Shown here: piece after piece, positions 17,101-23,585 of the stretch | Position numbering within the stretch: the stretch's first letter is position 1 | Layout of the letters: every line of letters begins with the position of its first letter | From: a virus | Strand: one strand, 5' to 3' | Length of the DNA: 64,000 nt | Virus record (IMG/VR): IMGVR_UViG_3300047382_000771 | Location: 62,001-126,000 of that record | The notes under the pieces: model-generated | The model's database searches: none | Told to the model about the DNA's origin: nothing | What the model saw: the letters and a program-made list of their open reading frames with translations, nothing else | Made by a program: the position numbers and the translations under genes

Positions 17101-19547
17101 CCTACTGTGAGTTTTGCATTAGGGGAGGTTGAGGAATCCAGAGAGCCTTGACCTGTTATAGACCAAGAAGTAAACTCATAACCAGGATCTGGTGTTGAAG
17201 TGATATTAATTACATTATTTATATTATAAACTCCAGAACCTGTTTCTACGCCATTTGAACCTTCGACAGTAATTGTGTAATCTATCAACTCGTAAATAGC
17301 TGTGACTGCAGCGTGTCCTGCACCAACAATAAATGTCGTTGATGATACAGCTGTATTGGAAATTGATCCTGGGCCAGATTTAGACCAAGATACAAATTTA
17401 TATCCAGGGTCTGGGTTAGCACTTAATGAAATTGCGTCTCCTATATTGTAGACACCTGAGCCAGACTGACTGCCATTTGGGCCAATGATTGATATATTAT
17501 AATCTATAGCTGTATAATTAGCGCTGATTAATGCATCTCCTGCACCTACTGTAAATTTGGTTTGAGTTGAGGCAGCTGAAAGTATGGTGCCTGGATCAGA
17601 AGATGACCAAGAGGTGAATTCATATCCAAGTTCTGGCTTGGCTGTTATATCTAAAACATTACCTATATTATAGATGCCTCCGCCTGTTTCTACCCCATTA
17701 GATCCATTTGTAGATATTGTGTAGTCAATAGCTTCATAGATAGCCTCTATGGTGCAGTTGCCGTTTCCAATAACAATAGATGTGCTTCTTGAGGTGCGGC
17801 TTGTAAGGCTTCCAGGTCCAGTTAGTACCCAGTTTTTAAATAAATAACCAGGATTGGGTGTAGCCGTAATATTAATTACATCGTTAATATTATAAATCCC
17901 GCCTCCTGTGGAGCTTCCATTAGATCCTGATAGTATTAGGGTGTAATCAATTGCTTGATAGTTTGCAGTAATTAAAGCATCAGATGAAGATACTTGGAAA
18001 GTAGTTGATGGGGAGTTAGGTTGTGTTATTGATCCCGCGTCTGAGGTAGACCAGTTAGAGAATTCATAACCAGGGTCAGGGGTAGCTGTAAGTCCAGGAG
18101 CACTTAAATATTCAAAGGACCCAGATCCAGTCTCGGTTCCATTATCCCCAGATACTGTGATGTTGTATAGTATTTTTGAGTATGAGGGGTATACCTCAGA
18201 GTTGCCAGCACCAACTACAAATGTTGTGGTTTCAGAACTTGGCGAAGATACTGTGCCGTCTCCTTTTACTATCCATTTGTCAAAATTAAAACCAACCAAA
18301 GCATCGGCGGAAATATTTATAGTATCACCTATGTTGGATACCGTTTTAGTAGTATAATCATTTACTGGGGTGTTGTCAGACTCCCGTCTTGTTGAAGTGG
18401 TAATATTATAATCTATAGCTTCATAAGTAGCTGTTAAGTCAACACTGGAGGTACCTATAGTAAAAACAGTGCTTGCGGATCTGTCGTTTTTAATAGATCC
18501 TGCACCAGAATTTATTACCCATTTTTTGAACTTGTAACCCGCATTTGGGGTAGATGAAATATTAACGGTATTTCCTGTTTTATATTGTCCAGAGCCAGTC
18601 TCTATACCATTACCACCTGTAAGATTGAGTAGGATAATACTCTTTTTATATTTAGCTATAATTTCACACGATCCCGCACCGACAGTAAAATTAGTGGTTA
18701 ATGAAGATTTATTTTCCAGATTACCAGGTCCAGACAATCCCCATTGTGTAAATTCATAACCAGGCACAGATGCGGCAGAAATAGAAAATGTATCACTAAT
18801 ATTGTATATGCCACCTTCTGTTTGAGGACCTAGTCCAGATACTTTTACATTATAATCTATAGCTTCGTAATTAGCTACTATATTTGCATTGCCTGCTCCA
18901 ACTTTAAAATTAGTAGATGATGAAGAAGGGTCAGCTATAGTTCCTGGGCCAGTGAAACTCCATTGTTTAAACCTATATCCTGCAAATGGTTTTGCTGATA
19001 TATTAACTATGTTGGTGATATTGTATACTCCTGAGCCTTTTTCAGAACCATTAGTACCAGAAACATCTATGTCGTAGTCAATAGCTGTATAGCTAGCTTC
19101 AACTTTAGAGTGGAATGTGCCTACTGTAAATTGTGTAGAAGGGGAGGTTTTTTGAGCAACTGAACCTGGGCCGATGACTTTCCAGCTTTTAAATAAATAG
19201 CCAGGATTAGGTGTTGAGGATATTGGGATAGAGGTACCTACTGGAAATGCTCCCGCTCCAGTTTCTACACCGTTGTCGCCATCAATTTCTATGATGAATG
19301 TTGATATTTCAGCTAAGTCATCTGGCCTAAATGAGTTATCAAATGTATCTTGTAATAGATTATCTAATTCAGCTGTTTTTAATCTTCTATTAAATTCCCT
19401 ACCAATATGATTAACATAATAATCTTTTGCGAACTCTCCTCCGTTTTTTAAATATTCCTGAATCTCAACTTCAAGAGCATTATGTTTGCTCGAAAGTTTC
19501 CCTGAATTTCTAAGGGCATGTATTCGGTGGCGAAGATCGTATGACAT
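14169..19547 (-). CDS. Giant repeat fibre/adhesin with glycine-rich tip
   Basis: A 1792-residue protein in three parts. Residues 1-80 are a charged helical N-terminus, probably the virion attachment part. Residues about 83-1450 hold 18 tandem repeats of about 76 residues, each with an AIDYxIxVxGxNGxETGxGxY-type opening, NPGYxFxxW in the middle and STxFTVGAGxxxIxAxY at the end. This is the InlB-B/Flg_new type of beta repeat. The last 220 residues are a glycine-rich domain with long G runs ending in ARLIWGPSRSYPSSNTS, resembling the glycine-rich tips of phage adhesins, in which polyglycine helices display receptor-binding loops. It is probably a long flexible host-recognition fibre. A GTGTAAC motif precedes the start. 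Confidence 0.85.
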   Translation of the reverse strand: MSYDLRHRIHALRNSGKLSSKHNALEVEIQEYLKNGGEFAKDYYVNHIGREFNRRLKTAELDNLLQDTFDNSFRPDDLAEISTFIIEIDGDNGVETGAGAFPVGTSIPISSTPNPGYLFKSWKVIGPGSVAQKTSPSTQFTVGTFHSKVEASYTAIDYDIDVSGTNGSEKGSGVYNITNIVNISAKPFAGYRFKQWSFTGPGTIADPSSSSTNFKVGAGNANIVANYEAIDYNVKVSGLGPQTEGGIYNISDTFSISAASVPGYEFTQWGLSGPGNLENKSSLTTNFTVGAGSCEIIAKYKKSIILLNLTGGNGIETGSGQYKTGNTVNISSTPNAGYKFKKWVINSGAGSIKNDRSASTVFTIGTSSVDLTATYEAIDYNITTSTRRESDNTPVNDYTTKTVSNIGDTINISADALVGFNFDKWIVKGDGTVSSPSSETTTFVVGAGNSEVYPSYSKILYNITVSGDNGTETGSGSFEYLSAPGLTATPDPGYEFSNWSTSDAGSITQPNSPSTTFQVSSSDALITANYQAIDYTLILSGSNGSSTGGGIYNINDVINITATPNPGYLFKNWVLTGPGSLTSRTSRSTSIVIGNGNCTIEAIYEAIDYTISTNGSNGVETGGGIYNIGNVLDITAKPELGYEFTSWSSSDPGTILSAASTQTKFTVGAGDALISANYTAIDYNISIIGPNGSQSGSGVYNIGDAISLSANPDPGYKFVSWSKSGPGSISNTAVSSTTFIVGAGHAAVTAIYELIDYTITVEGSNGVETGSGVYNINNVINITSTPDPGYEFTSWSITGQGSLDSSTSPNAKLTVGAGNCTVEAIYTLIDYSISTDGSNGTETPGPGIHNIGNIVNITATPDLGYLFSNWSTNGDGSITNSSLNNTSYVVNTSDAVLTAIYKAIDYLINFNSTNGTVNSPGIYNINDNINLLSTPDLGYEFVSWSKSGAGTIADTSSASTQFTVGNGDCDISATYNAIDYTITVNGDNGTESLGGIYNINNIVSLTANPDPGYRFSHWSLSGSGVIQNSSITNTNFIVGAGDATITANYVAIPYTISIRGQNGVETAGGSHIINDNFTIEAVPNSGYEFVNWTKSGSGSIANSNSASTSFTVGEGHTTLTANYSAIDYNISVQGDNGTETGSGIYNINDTFSIEAIGNTGYEFSHWSITGTGSLFDSFNKRTTFTVGAGDATIEGTYTLINYELSLQSFTGSTTGSSSFNYQEVVNISATPNLGYEFSHWNISGPGSIGDVNSASTTFIGGDGNAFLEAVFTPIDYTITINGSNSSATGGGVYNIGDVVTISSLPNLGYEFESWSLSGAGQIGPSTPSTTFTVGAGNATINLSVKLIRYNITVSGNQGTQNGDGVNNLSKVMDSKITLSASPNNGYLFAKWVTDGPGTFADPIDPNTEFTTSTGNDNIRALYMVGSIGSPSLFSGNVTASDQSQASVSLTSSTNSSFFNGFTFSGDGIKTITEFVNDWNDSNDPDIIINQGGSVILNQGQTIQMSGGTNPITPQGEEQFTTDGTYRFIVPNHVNSISALAVGAGGGAAGSFGNSTHSGSGGGGGALSYTSSQSVNPGDEITIIVGRGGSGGVGWAKTSGVDGGNTVIKLNNSTILEAGGGKGGAYGSSNATLGGSHITGPNGFRGGYGGPSQYNNGGGGGGGAAGYSGNGGQGSSGNYKNGFNGSGGGGGGGAGQARGGTQSNGGGGVGIYGVGSSGSGGSGSGSTIGKGGSGGSDGSSGGHGGNFGGGGGGAEDDTRANGGLGGVGAARLIWGPSRSYPSSNTSFTPNSYS
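15285..19300 (-). repeat. 18 tandem protein-level repeats (InlB-B-like) in the adhesin
   Basis: Eighteen in-frame units of about 230 bp each are recognised from repeated (A/L)ID(Y)-type openings and NPGY(E/K/L)F(S/T/K)xW cores. DNA identity between units is modest, so the array looks old and diverged rather than recently expanded. The fifth unit has an irregular insertion (RRESDNTPVNDY) and the fourth lacks the AIDY opening. Confidence 0.88.
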
Positions 19548-19555
19548 AAATAATA

Positions 19556-19562
19556 GTTACAC
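19556..19562 (-). promoter_or_regulatory. GTGTAAC start-proximal motif of the adhesin gene
   Basis: The minus strand reads GTGTAAC, 8 nt before the ATG at 19547. It lies in the 21-bp gap after the preceding small structural gene. Confidence 0.45.
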
Positions 19563-19568
19563 TAAAAA

Positions 19569-19808
19569 TTAAGATATGACTGCATCAACCCACTGAGAAT
19601 TTGTTCCGTCATTATAGTAGATTCTAAGTTTGCCGTAAACAGTATCAAACCAAAGGTCATTGTCGGCAGGATTAGATGGTGGCGTATCGCCACTAGCAAT
19701 GCCTGGGGTGAGGTCAGCGTTTGTGTTGACTGTAGTCTTGATTTCATTAACATTTACTGCTAATAATTTATCTCCGCTATTTTTATTCGCAAAAGTTATT
19801 TTATTCAT
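19569..19808 (-). CDS. Small fibre-associated structural-type protein
   Basis: A 79-residue protein starting MNKITFANKNSGDKLLAVNVNEIK. It contains a PSNPADNDLWFDTVYGKLRIYYNDGTNSQWVDA motif; the pattern D-LW-D...(G)-L-(R/Y)-(I/V)-Y-x-(D/G)-...QWVD is a widespread module of marine phage tail and fibre proteins, in which a small beta domain presents an asparagine-rich loop. It is probably a virion component near the adhesin. It overlaps the upstream gene with a TAATG junction. Confidence 0.7.
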   Translation of the reverse strand: MNKITFANKNSGDKLLAVNVNEIKTTVNTNADLTPGIASGDTPPSNPADNDLWFDTVYGKLRIYYNDGTNSQWVDAVIS

Positions 19809-20101
19809 TATTGTAAGATCATTGGTAGTGTTCCTGGTAGAAAAGCTGGATAATCAATAAACCTCGAGGTGATCCCAGACTGGGTAACATAAAATAAAAA
19901 AGCAACTCCAGGGGTTCCTATTTTTTTACATTTAATAGGGGAGAAAAAAGATATAGGCTCAACATCAATAGCTACATCATCAATAACAATAGTTCCAGCA
20001 TTTAAAATAGAAGTAAGATGTATGTACTCACCATCGGCCTGCATAGTGTTAGCATAAGGAGTCAAAACTGAGGATGAAGATACTATCTTTGATGTAATCA
20101 T
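19808..20101 (-). CDS. Small structural-type protein, paralogue of its neighbour
   Basis: A 97-residue beta-rich protein. The part YIHLTSILNAGTIVIDD...SFFSPIKCKKI lines up with NIYITAVLYSGPIVIDG...SFASPLECKSF in the gene just upstream, so the two arose by duplication. No catalytic motif is seen. Its position between adhesin and holin-like gene suggests a minor virion protein. It overlaps both neighbours by 1-4 bp. Confidence 0.6.
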   Translation of the reverse strand: MITSKIVSSSSVLTPYANTMQADGEYIHLTSILNAGTIVIDDVAIDVEPISFFSPIKCKKIGTPGVAFLFYVTQSGITSRFIDYPAFLPGTLPMILQ

Positions 20102-20361
20102 TGTATGTAATACGCAACCTGAGCTAAACCCGCAGTAAAAGATTTACATTCTAAAGGTGAGGCGAAACTTAATGCTGCGAAATCAGACTCTTCTCCGTCT
20201 ATAACTATAGGGCCAGAGTATAGCACAGCCGTAATATATATATTATCGTATTGACTGCGGGTCCAATCAGCACTGGGTGGCCAAGATAAATTGGAGTTAT
20301 TATCGATAGATACAGTTGGGTCAAGATTTAACTTGCTTGGTATAGATTGCGATAGGGGCAT
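20098..20361 (-). CDS. Small structural-type protein, paralogue of its neighbour
   Basis: An 87-residue protein homologous over its last 50 residues to the product of 19808-20101. The start has a Shine-Dalgarno sequence (AAGGAG, 8 nt upstream of ATG). It overlaps the next gene by 4 bp (ATGA). The function is unknown; a small beta-sandwich capping or fibre protein is a guess. Confidence 0.6.
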   Translation of the reverse strand: MPLSQSIPSKLNLDPTVSIDNNSNLSWPPSADWTRSQYDNIYITAVLYSGPIVIDGEESDFAALSFASPLECKSFTAGLAQVAYYIQ

Positions 20362-20364
20362 TAA

Positions 20365-20799
20365 TCATCTCCTTTTGTTTGGGACTGCATAAAAACCCAC
20401 AACCATAAAACATAAATCCATAAATGCCGACAACATTAGGCCTCCAGTTAATGTCACAACTTCCCAATCTTTACCACCAAAAACCCAACTAAATAAACCC
20501 CATTTAGCTGAATCACCTTTGGGTACTATTAAGTCATAAGTGATGTTGGGGTTATGGGCATAATAAATCATCATATAGCACATTGTAAAAGTTATACTCA
20601 TAAACAAAACCCTGCGTGTGACTTTAACAAATGGGTCATCAGCCCTCTTGTCTTGGTTGGATATTAATGCATTAAGCATTTCATTATCTCTTGCTGCAAG
20701 TAACATTTGATCTTGCCTCTTTTGTTCGAGCCAGGCATTAACTAGGTTACATCCAAGCTTGATGCCAGCACCTAAAATAGTATTTAATATGGGACCCAT
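20365..20799 (-). CDS. Holin-like membrane protein (three-segment, GTA-holin type)
   Basis: A 144-residue protein. An amphipathic N-terminal segment (GPILNTILGAGIKLGCNLV) is followed by a charged helix, then two clear membrane segments (about 67-83, VLFMSITFTMCYMMIYY, and 118-137) separated by a loop with KWGLFSWVFGGKDW. The order resembles the GTA_holin_3TM family of holins in proteobacterial phages and gene-transfer agents. It would form the lesion that starts lysis. No endolysin gene was recognised nearby. The start has a GTGTAAT motif 8 nt upstream. Confidence 0.6.
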   Translation of the reverse strand: MGPILNTILGAGIKLGCNLVNAWLEQKRQDQMLLAARDNEMLNALISNQDKRADDPFVKVTRRVLFMSITFTMCYMMIYYAHNPNITYDLIVPKGDSAKWGLFSWVFGGKDWEVVTLTGGLMLSAFMDLCFMVVGFYAVPNKRR

Positions 20800-20807
20800 A
20801 AAGGTAT

Positions 20808-20814
20808 ATTACAC
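20808..20814 (-). promoter_or_regulatory. GTGTAAT start-proximal motif of the holin-like gene
   Basis: The minus strand reads GTGTAAT, 8 nt before the ATG at 20799. The TAA is also the stop of the upstream gene (Val-stop). Confidence 0.5.
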
Positions 20815-21339
20815 TTTTATGGAAACAAATAGTTTAATTATTGAAGTTTTTTTAATCGAGTCAGAGTAAAACCATACCCAGGGATAACTGCAATGTATTG
20901 AATTTACTTCTTTTTCTGCATCACTTATAGATTGTTCTAAATGCCTTATACTTTTGTAATCTATATCTGATGTGTCTATTTTTAATTTTTCAGCTATAGA
21001 GATCAAATCATAGGATTTGTTTTCTTTTTTAGCTTGAACAGCTTCTTCTAGTAGGCCTCTAGTGGAGTCATCTTTAGTTATATCTGTATGGGTTTGTGTA
21101 GCTATTTTCCTAAAAATACTTTTAAGATTTTTTGGGAGAGGCTCTTTTTTTTGACCCTCTTCTTTTTTGAGGTTTTGAAAGGGGTCTTTTAAATTATTCT
21201 TAGAGCAATACTCGTGAACAGCAGAGCAGAATAAAGGGACGGATTGTTCGTAAATTTCTTTACAAAGCGAAAGCTCTTCTTTTATCTCTTTGCTTTTAAA
21301 CTTTAACCTTCTGATTAAAGTTTTTTTATACCCATCCAC
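20809..21339 (-). CDS. J-domain-like protein with altered HPD motif
   Basis: A 176-residue protein. Residues 70-125 read KNLKSIFRKIATQTHTDI...LLEEAVQAKKENKSYDLISIAEKLKID, which follows the pattern of phage J-domain proteins (FRKIA-x-x-(T/L)HPD, then helices with LL-x-IA-x-xL). The critical HPD tripeptide is HTD here (84-86), so stimulation of DnaK may be lost or changed. The C-terminus ends with a conserved-looking HCSYPWVWFYSD aromatic patch. It could direct the host chaperone toward phage assembly or replication. It starts 1 nt after the NrdB stop. Confidence 0.5.
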   Translation of the reverse strand: MDGYKKTLIRRLKFKSKEIKEELSLCKEIYEQSVPLFCSAVHEYCSKNNLKDPFQNLKKEEGQKKEPLPKNLKSIFRKIATQTHTDITKDDSTRGLLEEAVQAKKENKSYDLISIAEKLKIDTSDIDYKSIRHLEQSISDAEKEVNSIHCSYPWVWFYSDSIKKTSIIKLFVSIKV

Positions 21340-21340
21340 A

Positions 21341-22357
21341 TTAAAAGTCGTCTTCTAATGATCCTGCCTGTTGGTATTCTCTAACTCTGCGCTCAAAGAA
21401 ATTACCCATAGCTTGCACATCTACAACCTCACCCAACCAGGGGAATGGGTTTTTATCACTAGGGAAACGAAAATCTAAACCGATTCCTTCTAATCTCCTA
21501 TTGCCTATATAATGCATGTAGTCAACGAACATTTCCGCATTCAAGCCCAAGATACCTGTCGGTAAAACATCGTGAGCATAGGCTATTTCAAGCTCTACAG
21601 CTTTTTTGATATGGTTGACAAATTCATCTTGGATTTCTTTGGTCCAAATTTCTGGGTTTTGCTCAATCAATGTATTGATTAAATATGTCCCAAAAGCTAT
21701 GTGGGAACTTTCATCTCTCAAAGTGTATTTAATTTGGTCAGAGACCCCTTGGAGTTTATTCTGGCGACCAAGAGCTAGAAGCATTGCGAAGCCGCTGAAG
21801 AAAAATGTACCCTCACAAACAATCCAGTAGGTCAAGAAATTTCTCAACAACTCTTGTTTGCCCTCTATGGTGGAAGTACTAAAATCATTTCTGGTTAAAT
21901 CATTAGTGATGCTCATTAAGAAGTCGTCTTTAGCCTTGATACTAGGTATAGTTTCGTAGGCTGTGTAAACTTCATCTATATCTAAGTCTAGACTATCGCA
22001 AATATAGACTACGGTTAAATTGTGCAAACTCTCTTCAAAGGCCTGCCTTAAGATGTACTGCCTACATTCCGCATCTGTGATATATTTAAACGCAGATAAT
22101 AATAAATTATTGCCCACTAAAGATTCAGACCCAGCAAAGAAACCTAAGCATCTTTTGACTAAAAGTTTTTCATCTTCTGTGATTTCGTCACCTTTCCATT
22201 GTTTGATATCATTTTGCATTGATATCTCAGTAGGCATCCAGTTGTTTGCGCAACTTTTTAAAAACAAGTCCCAGGCATATTTGTGTTTATGCGGAAGGAT
22301 CCTGTTGACGCCAGCAATATTTTCAGTTAAAAGTTGTCCTGTCTTATTAGTATTCAT
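21341..22357 (-). CDS. nrdB: Ribonucleotide reductase small subunit, predicted subclass Ic
   Basis: A 338-residue class I R2 protein that generates the oxidising cofactor for dNTP synthesis. Metal ligands are in place: E78 (FFAGSESL), E109 and H112 (AFEESLH), then a glutamate in CEGTFF and E-x-x-H in RDESSHIAFG. The residue four after H112, where E. coli NrdB has the radical tyrosine Y122, is valine (V116), and the first ligand is glutamate instead of aspartate. Both features mark the tyrosine-free Mn/Fe subclass Ic first described in Chlamydia trachomatis, whose corresponding stretch is similar. It pairs with NrdA encoded four genes upstream. A perfect promoter precedes it. Confidence 0.93.
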   Translation of the reverse strand: MNTNKTGQLLTENIAGVNRILPHKHKYAWDLFLKSCANNWMPTEISMQNDIKQWKGDEITEDEKLLVKRCLGFFAGSESLVGNNLLLSAFKYITDAECRQYILRQAFEESLHNLTVVYICDSLDLDIDEVYTAYETIPSIKAKDDFLMSITNDLTRNDFSTSTIEGKQELLRNFLTYWIVCEGTFFFSGFAMLLALGRQNKLQGVSDQIKYTLRDESSHIAFGTYLINTLIEQNPEIWTKEIQDEFVNHIKKAVELEIAYAHDVLPTGILGLNAEMFVDYMHYIGNRRLEGIGLDFRFPSDKNPFPWLGEVVDVQAMGNFFERRVREYQQAGSLEDDF

Positions 22358-22366
22358 AGTGTGATC

Positions 22367-22395
22367 ATTATATAACGAAACTAAACTAATGTCAA
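22367..22395 (-). promoter_or_regulatory. Perfect sigma70 consensus promoter of nrdB, nearly leaderless
   Basis: On the minus strand TTGACA (22395-22390) and TATAAT (22372-22367) are separated by exactly 17 bp. Only 9 nt separate TATAAT from the ATG at 22357 and there is no Shine-Dalgarno sequence, so the mRNA would carry two or three bases before the start codon. The rest of the gap 22358-22458 shows no other feature. Confidence 0.75.
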
Positions 22396-22458
22396 GATCA
22401 ATTTTATTTCCATAAAGTTAAAATAAGAACTATAACGCATAATAAAATAAGTCCCCAA

Positions 22459-22848
22459 TTACTTTTTTCGTTTAAATATCCCTTTAGCATAATTGTAAAA
22501 ATATAATATTAACCCTGGGAATGTAAAAATCAAGCAACAACCTATAATAAATAAAAAAGTAAACGCAGAATTAGATATACTATCGGGAGTGATGGAGGAT
22601 AATGGATAGTCCATTTCTTTAGTGATATTTAATTCATCCGATTTAATTATAGGTTTCATCGTTTTATTCGGTTGTTGTAATGTTTTTAGTTTACTGACAA
22701 CCTTTGTAGAACAAGAGCTTAATCCGAGAGTAAATAAGACATAAAGGCTAAGTAGCCATATATAGTGAGATAGTAAGCGAGGAAACTTGATAAACATAAT
22801 ATTGCTGATAGCAAAAGAGCTATTTTGTCTTTCATAATTTATATTCAT
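22459..22848 (-). CDS. Candidate unimolecular spanin (lipoprotein plus C-terminal membrane helix)
   Basis: A 129-residue protein. An internal ATG (M18) would give a typical signal: K21 and R24, then a hydrophobic stretch ending in the lipobox LSSC with C46. A short polar periplasmic part (47-94) is followed by one membrane helix (about 95-117) and a basic tail (AKGIFKRKK). Outer-membrane lipid anchor at one end and inner-membrane helix at the other is the architecture of u-spanins such as phage T1 gp11, which fuse the two membranes in the last step of lysis. The length is also close to T1 gp11. It begins 1 nt after the stop of the gene upstream. Function is inferred from architecture. Confidence 0.55.
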   Translation of the reverse strand: MNINYERQNSSFAISNIMFIKFPRLLSHYIWLLSLYVLFTLGLSSCSTKVVSKLKTLQQPNKTMKPIIKSDELNITKEMDYPLSSITPDSISNSAFTFLFIIGCCLIFTFPGLILYFYNYAKGIFKRKK

Positions 22849-22849
22849 T

Positions 22850-23155
22850 TTATATAGAGCGCAATGAATTAATTATAAAAGCTAAGTTCCCAGCATGTAT
22901 GTTTGGTATTTTAAGGTTTCCTTTTGTAGTTGAAATGGTAAATCCGTATTCTTTTTCGTCTTCTGTTAGTAAATATGATATAAAATCATGCGCCCCATGT
23001 CTTTTTAACCAATCCCAATATATACTGCGAGTTCCATTTTTACAGCGAAGTAAAACATCTTCGCAGCGATATACTTTCGCATACAGTGTAACATCCCTAA
23101 AACATGAAATTTCGCTAGGAGGCTCAGATAGAACCGAATCTATAATTAATTTCAT
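22850..23155 (-). CDS. Small protein of unknown function
   Basis: A 101-residue protein beginning MKLIIDSVLSEPPS from the ATG at 23155; a longer frame would need a TTG start inside an upstream GTGTATT motif. It contains four cysteines and an IYWDWLKRHGAHDFISYLL helix, and ends with a strand-rich GNLKIPNIHAGNLAF part. No family is recognised. It lies between the Nudix gene and the candidate spanin. Confidence 0.6.
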   Translation of the reverse strand: MKLIIDSVLSEPPSEISCFRDVTLYAKVYRCEDVLLRCKNGTRSIYWDWLKRHGAHDFISYLLTEDEKEYGFTISTTKGNLKIPNIHAGNLAFIINSLRSI

Positions 23156-23162
23156 GCATAAT

Positions 23163-23169
23163 AATACAC
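23163..23169 (-). promoter_or_regulatory. GTGTATT start-proximal motif
   Basis: The minus strand reads GTGTATT, 7 nt before the ATG at 23155. It is a weaker variant of the GTGTAAT family. Confidence 0.3.
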
Positions 23170-23179
23170 ACAAAAAAAA

Positions 23180-23566
23180 CTAGCAGTTCGATTTTATAAT
23201 TTTTACTATCTTGCTATCTATTAAATATGGGAACCTATCTAGCTCTTCAACTTTAAACCAACCGTACTCTGTATGCTCTTCATTCAGGTTAACATTAGGT
23301 ATTTCATCGAAGTTGTATTTGAATATGTCAAAAGTATTTGAACCCTTATATATAGTTTTGCAGAAAACAAGGTCTATTGGAGATATTTTTATGCCCGTTT
23401 CTTCGTCCAGTTCTCTGCTGGCACAAACCCTAGGAGACTCTGCAGGAGGCTCTCTTGAGCCTGCAAATATACTCCAGTAACCACTGTAGGCGATCTCTGG
23501 CCCTTCTATGCGTCTAGCCAAAAGGACTAAGGAATTATTATATATAATACAACCAGCAGCACTCAC
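23180..23566 (-). CDS. Nudix hydrolase
   Basis: A protein of about 129 residues with a Nudix box: AGSREPPAESPRVC followed by ASRELDEETGI, matching E-x7-REUxEExGU. The glycine lies one residue further from the first glutamate than in the GX5E consensus. It should hydrolyse a nucleoside diphosphate derivative; the exact substrate is unknown, but its place next to NrdA suggests nucleotide-pool cleansing or NAD/ADP-ribose metabolism. The GTG at 23566 is preferred as the start because a GTGTACA motif lies 8 nt upstream of it; a GTG five codons earlier is part of that motif. Confidence 0.85.
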   Translation of the reverse strand: MSAAGCIIYNNSLVLLARRIEGPEIAYSGYWSIFAGSREPPAESPRVCASRELDEETGIKISPIDLVFCKTIYKGSNTFDIFKYNFDEIPNVNLNEEHTEYGWFKVEELDRFPYLIDSKIVKIIKSNC

Positions 23567-23574
23567 TGCCAATA

Positions 23575-23581
23575 TGTACAC
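23575..23581 (-). promoter_or_regulatory. GTGTACA start-proximal motif of the Nudix gene
   Basis: The minus strand reads GTGTACA, 8 nt before a GTG start at 23566. It begins 4 nt after the NrdA stop codon. Confidence 0.4.
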
Positions 23582-23585
23582 CTAA

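Noticed and set aside
15285-19300. Tandem array as CRISPR or DNA-level satellite
   Set aside because: Units are about 230 bp, in frame, diverged at DNA level and clearly protein repeats.
22358-22458. Search for tRNA or small RNA genes in the gaps
   Set aside because: None of the gaps, including the largest at 33306-33465, shows a cloverleaf or a conserved loop sequence by eye.
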